From assembly GCA_900321105.1 (NCBI GenBank), contig OOHL01000002.1:128793-192792 (forward strand): a DNA stretch of 64,000 nucleotides, in the 5' to 3' direction. This document shows, piece by piece, positions 59,868 through 64,000 of this stretch (position 1 is the stretch's first letter; each line of letters starts with the position of its first letter). The DNA comes from an uncultured Pseudomonadota bacterium (GTDB lineage Bacteria; Pseudomonadota; Alphaproteobacteria; Rs-D84). Position numbers and translations under genes: made by a program. Under the pieces are notes generated by a model. The model did not search any database, was not told where the DNA came from, and was given only the letters and a program-made list of their open reading frames with translations.

Positions 59868-59970
59868 TACAAGTAGATTACACAAGTAAAACGCAGTGTA
59901 ATCGTTACGGTATCCCCGAAGACACGAAGTGTCGAGGGAAATAAAGACAAACACCCCGCACGGGGTGTTT
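59868..59970. terminator. Noncoding tail and bidirectional terminator before nrdG
   Basis: After the third tRNA 3'-end copy come gtagatta...taatcgttac and gacacgaagtgtc inverted repeats, then acaccccg c acggggtgt (59951-59968) with T and A flanks, which ends nrdG from the other side. Confidence 0.7.
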
Positions 59971-59971
59971 T

Positions 59972-60676
59972 TTAATTATTTCTCCAAATCACACTTTCAA
60001 ATAAACTTTCTATTTTTTTCTTTAATTCATCATCGTTAAAGAATTGTTCGCGCTGTGCTGGGGTTGTCTGTGCGGCCTCTTCTTCGTGATATGGTGTATA
60101 TTTTTGCACTGCGAAATGTTTTGCGCCCATACCACTTGCGATATTTGCGATTTCCAGCAAGTCTTCCTTGCTTACATAACGCGGATCGCATGTTGTACGC
60201 ACTTCCAATCCACGTCCTGTTGATATCCAATATTTCAGAGATTCAATCATACGATCATAAGCAATATCGATTTTGGTTAAATCTTTATAGTGTTCTTTGG
60301 TGGCTTTGAAATCAAGACCAACCCAATCAACAGTATCAGAAACCTTTTTCAATAAATCTGGATAAAAACCATTTGTATGCAAACCGATTGAAAAACCAAG
60401 TTCTTTCACACGTTTCATATAATCGATTGTAATGTCTGCCTGCATCAAGGCTTCACCACCCGAAAACACGATGCCTTCCAGTTTTCCAACACGTGCCTTT
60501 ATCCAATCAAAGACTTTTTCTGGATCGTATTCGCCCTGTTCCACAGCAATCAGATGCGAATTCGAACAATATTCGCATTTCAGCGGGCATCCTTTTAAAA
60601 ATAATACAGCGGCCAGTTTTCCCGGATAATCAATAGTCGTAAAGGAAACCAGGCCGCCGATTTGTAAATCTTTCAT
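59972..60676 (-). CDS. nrdG: Anaerobic ribonucleotide reductase activating protein
   Basis: 234 residues of the radical SAM family. The cluster motif is CPLKCEYCSN near 31 (CxxxCxxC), followed by GIVFSGGEALMQ and TNGFYP. It makes the glycyl radical on NrdD using SAM and an iron-sulfur cluster. It is the third gene of the operon nrdD, glycyl-radical ORF, nrdG. The protein is of the longer, MoaA/PflA-like kind and not the 150-residue E. coli type. Confidence 0.9.
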   Translation of the reverse strand: MKDLQIGGLVSFTTIDYPGKLAAVLFLKGCPLKCEYCSNSHLIAVEQGEYDPEKVFDWIKARVGKLEGIVFSGGEALMQADITIDYMKRVKELGFSIGLHTNGFYPDLLKKVSDTVDWVGLDFKATKEHYKDLTKIDIAYDRMIESLKYWISTGRGLEVRTTCDPRYVSKEDLLEIANIASGMGAKHFAVQKYTPYHEEEAAQTTPAQREQFFNDDELKKKIESLFESVIWRNN

Positions 60677-60690
60677 ATTGAACCTGATAA

Positions 60691-60873
60691 CTAGGCAGCC
60701 TTTCTCATCAATTCTTCGTGACGTGCACCAGCGGTCAAAGAATTTGCTTCTGTAAAAGTATTTCTTTCTTCGAATTCAGCACGTTTGCCGATGTTAAAAT
60801 TGCTGATTGGTCTGATGTATCCCATTGAACGTGAAAATGTTTCGCATGGTGTTCTTTGTGCTTGTGGGTTCAT
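60691..60873 (-). CDS. Separate glycyl-radical domain of the anaerobic ribonucleotide reductase
   Basis: A 60-residue ORF with a strong ribosome site (aaaggag) ahead of ATG 60873. The sequence CETFSRSMGYIRPISNFNIG followed by KRAEFEER matches the C-terminal end found inside full-length NrdD proteins, where the Gly of (R)xxGYxRP is the radical carrier; here this is Gly18. The 684-residue NrdD upstream ends before this motif, in its zinc-binding cysteines. The two ORFs are separated by a stop codon, 35 bases and a ribosome site, so the enzyme seems to be made of two chains. Confidence 0.75.
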   Translation of the reverse strand: MNPQAQRTPCETFSRSMGYIRPISNFNIGKRAEFEERNTFTEANSLTAGARHEELMRKAA

Positions 60874-60908
60874 TTTTTTCTCCTTTCCCTTTTTATTTGT
60901 TTTTTTAT

Positions 60909-62963
60909 TTATTCGTGGTCGCCGCATTTGCATTGGCAATCGTTATTGTTTGCTGCGATTTCTGCATCACATTTTGGACAGAAATCGTGTCTTCCTGGTA
61001 AATAGCCGTGTTTCGGACAAATTGAAAATGTTGGTGTCAATGTCATATATGGCACTTTGTAATTTTCAAAGATTGTGCGAACGATTTTTTCGGCCGCTTC
61101 CCCGGATGAAACTGGTTCGCCCATATAAAGGTGCAACATTGTGCCGCCTGTATATTTGCGTTGTAATTCTTCTTGGTGTTCCAAGGCGACAAATGGGTCA
61201 TCTGTGAAATACACCGGTAATTGTGTTGAATTTGTATAATAAGGCGCATCTTCTGTTCCAGCCGTAATAATATCTGGGAAATTCTTTTTATCTGTTTTTG
61301 CAAACCGATATGCACAACCTTCGGCTGGGGTGGCTTCCAAATTATACAAATTGCCTGTTGTTTCTTGATAATCAGCCAGGTTTGTTCTGATAAAATCCAT
61401 CACTTCCAAAACCAAGTTTTTACCAAATACTGTTGCAATGTTGTCTGTACCATTTGTGAAATTCATAACCATTTCATTTGCGCCGTTAACACCGATTGTC
61501 GAAAAGTGATGATTCCAGTTTCCAAGATAGCGTTTTGTAAACGGATAAAGACCACGTTCCAAATTCTTGGAAATAATTTTACGTTTGATTTCCAATGAAT
61601 CACGTGCCAAATCAAGCAGGCGTTTCAATTCGCGCAATAAACCTTCGCGGTCGCCTTTGTGTGTATATCCCAGGCGCGCCAAATTGATTGTCACAACACC
61701 GATAGAGCCTGTCTTTTCCGCAGATCCAAACAAACCGCCGCCACGTTTCAATAATTCACGAACATCCAAACGCAATCTGCAGCACATTGAACGCACATCG
61801 GTTGGGTTCAAATCTGAATTCAAGAAATTCTGGAAATTTGGGATACCATATTTTGCCGCCAAATCAAACAAAGGTTTCACATTTGGATGATCCCATGGAA
61901 AATCGTCTGTGATGTTATATGTTGGAATTGGGAATGTAAAAGGACGACCCTGGGCATCACCTTCGGTCATAACTTCAATAAAGGCCTTGTTAATCATATC
62001 CATTTCGGCCTGCAAATCGCCATATGTGAAATCGACCATCTTTTTATTGATGAATGGACGTTGTTCACGTAAATCTTTTGGACAAGTCCAATCAAAAGTA
62101 AAGTTAATAAATGGTGTTTGTGTTCCCCAACGACAAGGCACGGAACAATTAAATACCAATGTCTGCATTGCGTTTTTAACATCTGCATATGATAAATTAT
62201 CCACACGAACATATGGTGCCAGATAAGTATCAACCGATGAAAACGCCTGGGCACCGGCAAATTCGTTTTGCAATGTCCCAAGGAAATTCACCATATGGGA
62301 AATTGCCGTTGCCATGTGTTTCGCCGGTGCGCATTGCAAATATCCTGGAACACCGTTAAATCCTTCGTATAACAATTCACGCAATGACCAACCGGCACAA
62401 TATCCAGTCAACCATCCCAAATCATGAATATGAAACGCGGCCGATTTATGTGCATCTGCGATATCTTTTGGATATAAACTTAACCAATATTCCGCTGTCA
62501 TACGTTCAGAAGAACGTAAAATCAAACCACCAATTGAATAACCAATATTTGCATTTTCTTTCACGCGCCAATCGGCTTCGCTTACATAATCACCGATAAC
62601 AGACACTGCATCAACCAATGCTGCACGTGTTTCAGCACGTTTTTGACGGTATACGATATAAGATTCAGCTGTTTTATATGCATGCGAATCCATCAATGTT
62701 TGAATAACAATATCTTGAATATCTTCGACACTTGGGATTTGACCAGAATATTTTTTATCCAATCTTTTCAAAACATCTTGGGTAAATTTAACAATATCAG
62801 CATCAGATACTTCATGTGTGACAGCGACCGCCGCTTTTATAGCCTCGAAAATCTTTTTTGCATCAAATGGCACAGTTTCACCAGAACGTTTTTTCACAGA
62901 TTCCAATTCACATGTCAATGTGGACACAACCTGAATCTTTGTTTCGTTTTTATCGTTCGCCAT
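60909..62963 (-). CDS. nrdD: Anaerobic ribonucleoside-triphosphate reductase, main chain without glycyl-radical motif
   Basis: 684 residues. The N-terminal ATP-cone (VKKRSGETVPFDAKKIFEAI) is an allosteric activity site, followed by the NrdD barrel with INLARLGYTHKGDREGLLRE, FSTIGVNGANEMVMNFT, and a C-terminal zinc-type region CPKHGYLPGRHDFCPKCDAE then CQCKCGDHE. It stops without the usual GYxRP glycyl-radical loop, which is found in the next ORF. It makes deoxynucleotides without oxygen. NrdR-like boxes lie upstream. Confidence 0.92.
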   Translation of the reverse strand: MANDKNETKIQVVSTLTCELESVKKRSGETVPFDAKKIFEAIKAAVAVTHEVSDADIVKFTQDVLKRLDKKYSGQIPSVEDIQDIVIQTLMDSHAYKTAESYIVYRQKRAETRAALVDAVSVIGDYVSEADWRVKENANIGYSIGGLILRSSERMTAEYWLSLYPKDIADAHKSAAFHIHDLGWLTGYCAGWSLRELLYEGFNGVPGYLQCAPAKHMATAISHMVNFLGTLQNEFAGAQAFSSVDTYLAPYVRVDNLSYADVKNAMQTLVFNCSVPCRWGTQTPFINFTFDWTCPKDLREQRPFINKKMVDFTYGDLQAEMDMINKAFIEVMTEGDAQGRPFTFPIPTYNITDDFPWDHPNVKPLFDLAAKYGIPNFQNFLNSDLNPTDVRSMCCRLRLDVRELLKRGGGLFGSAEKTGSIGVVTINLARLGYTHKGDREGLLRELKRLLDLARDSLEIKRKIISKNLERGLYPFTKRYLGNWNHHFSTIGVNGANEMVMNFTNGTDNIATVFGKNLVLEVMDFIRTNLADYQETTGNLYNLEATPAEGCAYRFAKTDKKNFPDIITAGTEDAPYYTNSTQLPVYFTDDPFVALEHQEELQRKYTGGTMLHLYMGEPVSSGEAAEKIVRTIFENYKVPYMTLTPTFSICPKHGYLPGRHDFCPKCDAEIAANNNDCQCKCGDHE

Positions 62964-62990
62964 CTTTTAACCCCTTAAATTGACAAAAAA

Positions 62991-63038
62991 TACTATATAT
63001 AGTGTTTTTTAGGTTCCTTTAGACACAATATACAGTAT
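62991..63038. promoter_or_regulatory. Tandem NrdR boxes upstream of nrdD
   Basis: tactatatatagtgt (62991-63005) and acacaatatacagtat (63023-63038) fit the palindromic NrdR consensus (acaCwAtATaTwGtgt). Centres are about 32 bases apart, three helical turns, as usual for this repressor. NrdR would reduce nrdD transcription when dATP is high. Confidence 0.75.
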
Positions 63039-63300
63039 TTTGAGTATATTCTCATTACAAAAAAAATTTTTTTTATTATTTTTCCACTTGCTTTTTTGTG
63101 TTGCCCACTGGATGCGGTTTTGCGACTGTTTTCACAATATCGATTCGGTACTTTTTTACATACAAAACATAGTTTTGTGTCAAAAAACACAAAAAATTCG
63201 ATTCGAAATTGGTAAAAAAATCAAAATATAGATAAAAATTTACCGATTCGAATCAAGATATTGATTTTTAGTGTTATCTTATTGATTATTGCTTGTTTAT
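63039..63300. other. Noncoding AT-rich stretch with inverted repeats and GANTC sites
   Basis: No gene. It has a 16-17-bp imperfect inverted repeat (gattcgaaattggtaaa near 63197 with tttaccgattcgaatc near 63240) and three CGATTCG boxes. Four GANTC sites, the target of the alphaproteobacterial methylase CcrM, fall within about 120 bases. Confidence 0.4.
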
Positions 63301-63324
63301 GAAATAAACATATAAAAATAAATA

Positions 63325-63422
63325 AAAAAAATGGGATGATGGGACGACCCAAACAAAAACTGTGAAAGCTTCGTTGCGAAAGCCACCACCCCATTTATAT
63401 TCTCTCTTCTCTGCTTTCGCAT
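63325..63422 (-). ncRNA. Candidate small RNA complementary to, or related to, the sRNA at 9872
   Basis: Minus-strand promoter TTGCAA (63456-63451), 16-base spacer, TAAAAT (63434-63429); then hairpin gcgaaagc/gctttcgc (63420-63376) with a purine-rich loop, and a late weak stem followed by eight T (63336-63325 region). Its loop reads cagagaagagagaat, the complement (one mismatch) of attctctctcctctg in the sRNA at 9872. A weaker plus-strand promoter (TTGCTT 63289, TATAAA 63311) would instead make a C/U-rich loop like that of the first sRNA. The strand is therefore uncertain. Confidence 0.35.
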
Positions 63423-63452
63423 GCCTTAATTTTAACATAAAAAAATTTTTTT

Positions 63453-63482
63453 GCAAAAAAAGAATGCCGTACCGGCATTCCT
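63453..63482 (-). terminator. Terminator of the DUF378 gene
   Basis: Minus strand: gaatgccg gta cggcattc followed by ttttttt; 27 bases after the stop at 63509. Confidence 0.85.
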
Positions 63483-63508
63483 TAAAGATACAAGGTAAGA
63501 AACCATTA

Positions 63509-63739
63509 TTAATTACGATGTTTGTGTTCGTATTCACATGATGGTTTATCGCCAAAAATCCATATAAACAACCAAATCAACGCGGCTAAACCAATAATGG
63601 CATAGACTAAACGAGACAAGATTGTCATTGGACCAAAAATCCAGGCAACTAAATCGAATTTAAAAAATCCGACCAATCCCCAGTTCAATGCCCCAATAAG
63701 AGACAAAGGTTTCAAAACATAATGTGTAAATGCACCCAT
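63509..63739 (-). CDS. DUF378 family small membrane protein
   Basis: 76 residues with two membrane helices (LKPLSLIGALNWGLVGFFKF and LSRLVYAIIGLAALIWLFIW) and the family motif GALNWGLVGFFxFDLVAxIFG. The C-terminus is charged (SCEYEHKHRN). Ribosome site aggag precedes ATG 63739. The family is widespread in bacteria and has no known function. Confidence 0.85.
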   Translation of the reverse strand: MGAFTHYVLKPLSLIGALNWGLVGFFKFDLVAWIFGPMTILSRLVYAIIGLAALIWLFIWIFGDKPSCEYEHKHRN

Positions 63740-63854
63740 TTTTTTCTCCTGTGGTTTGTGTTAAGTCTTTCAAGACAATTTCATTATATCGCAACACAAT
63801 ATATAATTCCGCAGGAATGAAATCGCATAATAAAACTGGATTTGAAATTCAGTT

Positions 63855-64000
63855 TTATTCAGATTTTGTTTGGATTACATTGCCGGAACCGTCATATACT
63901 TTTATATCTTCGGCGTTACCGTTAACCCAATTTATTTCCATATACAATTTACCATCTTCATTGTAAAGCTTGCTTAAACCATCGGCTTGGCTGTTAATAA
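63855..64000 (-). CDS. C-terminal end of a MORN-like / YwqK-type repeat protein (partial)
   Basis: The minus-strand frame runs in from the right edge and stops at 63857-63855. The visible part, DGLSKLYNEDGKLYMEINWV then IKVYDGSGNVIQTKSE, has the GxxxxYxxxGxLxxE pattern of MORN variants as in YwqK-type proteins. The start lies outside the window, so length and role are unknown. Confidence 0.55.
   Translation of the reverse strand, partial: INSQADGLSKLYNEDGKLYMEINWVNGNAEDIKVYDGSGNVIQTKSE

Noticed and set aside
59439..59950. Several overlapping short ORFs after tRNA-Leu sharing SGGPDRN
   Set aside because: The shared peptide is the reverse reading of the repeated tRNA 3' end; no ribosome sites.

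Overview
The window reads as one contiguous stretch of a low-GC, gene-dense chromosome from an alphaproteobacterium, probably an uncultured host-associated or gut lineage of the RF32/Rickettsiales-like kind. This placement is inferred from the adjacent zapA and coiled-coil genes, the holA-lptE pair, the alphaproteobacterial regulator types and the phage type; no rRNA is present to confirm it. A class III (anaerobic) ribonucleotide reductase and an aryl-polyene-type lipid cluster indicate a Gram-negative cell that lives at least partly without oxygen.

Layout. 1-1.9 kb: the tail of a probable SSB gene, a double-HTH regulator and an unknown gene. 1.9-8.3 kb: a compact minus-strand podovirus-like block (lysin, holin-like, scaffold, lysine/alanine-rich H1-like protein, capsid, head-tail and tail tube genes, truncated terminase) without portal or integrase. 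8.3-10 kb: birA, small regulators and a candidate sRNA. 10-28 kb: a cysteine-rich secreted protein, then housekeeping genes (RNA methyltransferase, lpxI, FKBP, virB11-like ATPase, priA, miaA, gapA), a structured leader RNA with two secreted proteins, zapA, radC, map, holA, lptE, and a lysozyme. 29-36 kb: an accessory stretch between tRNA-Glu and tRNA-Leu with tyrS behind an attenuator, acetyltransferases, a nucleotidyltransferase, a TbpB-like lipoprotein, a second lysozyme and several repeat families. 36-48.7 kb: a near-complete aryl-polyene-type PKS/FAS cluster (KS, KR, DH, KS; then KS-like factor, acyltransferase, two ACPs, AMP-ligase/dehydratase fusion, glycosyltransferase, LolA-like carrier, MMPL exporter, phosphopantetheinyl transferase, LpxL-like acyltransferase). 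48.7-64 kb: rpmG, more secreted cysteine-rich proteins with a second copy of the leader RNA, parC, rpsU, a pair of carrier-protein-like genes, mscS, clpB lacking its N-domain, rpmB, a tRNA-Leu whose 3' end is repeated downstream, and an nrdD/nrdG operon in which the glycyl-radical domain is a separate small gene.

The most unusual signals are regulatory RNAs. (1) A leader of about 190 nt occurs twice, with several conserved hairpins, a loop-to-tail pairing supported by compensatory changes, and an alternative-pairing switch. (2) tyrS lies behind a near-leaderless peptide ending in Tyr codons and a two-state attenuator. (3) One promoter plus two terminator-like hairpins occurs at three places, two of them directly ahead of lysis genes. 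(4) A candidate sRNA has C/U-rich loops and a counterpart locus more than 50 kb away. Several genes also appear to be transcribed as leaderless mRNAs. All statements come from reading the sequence; no database search was run.
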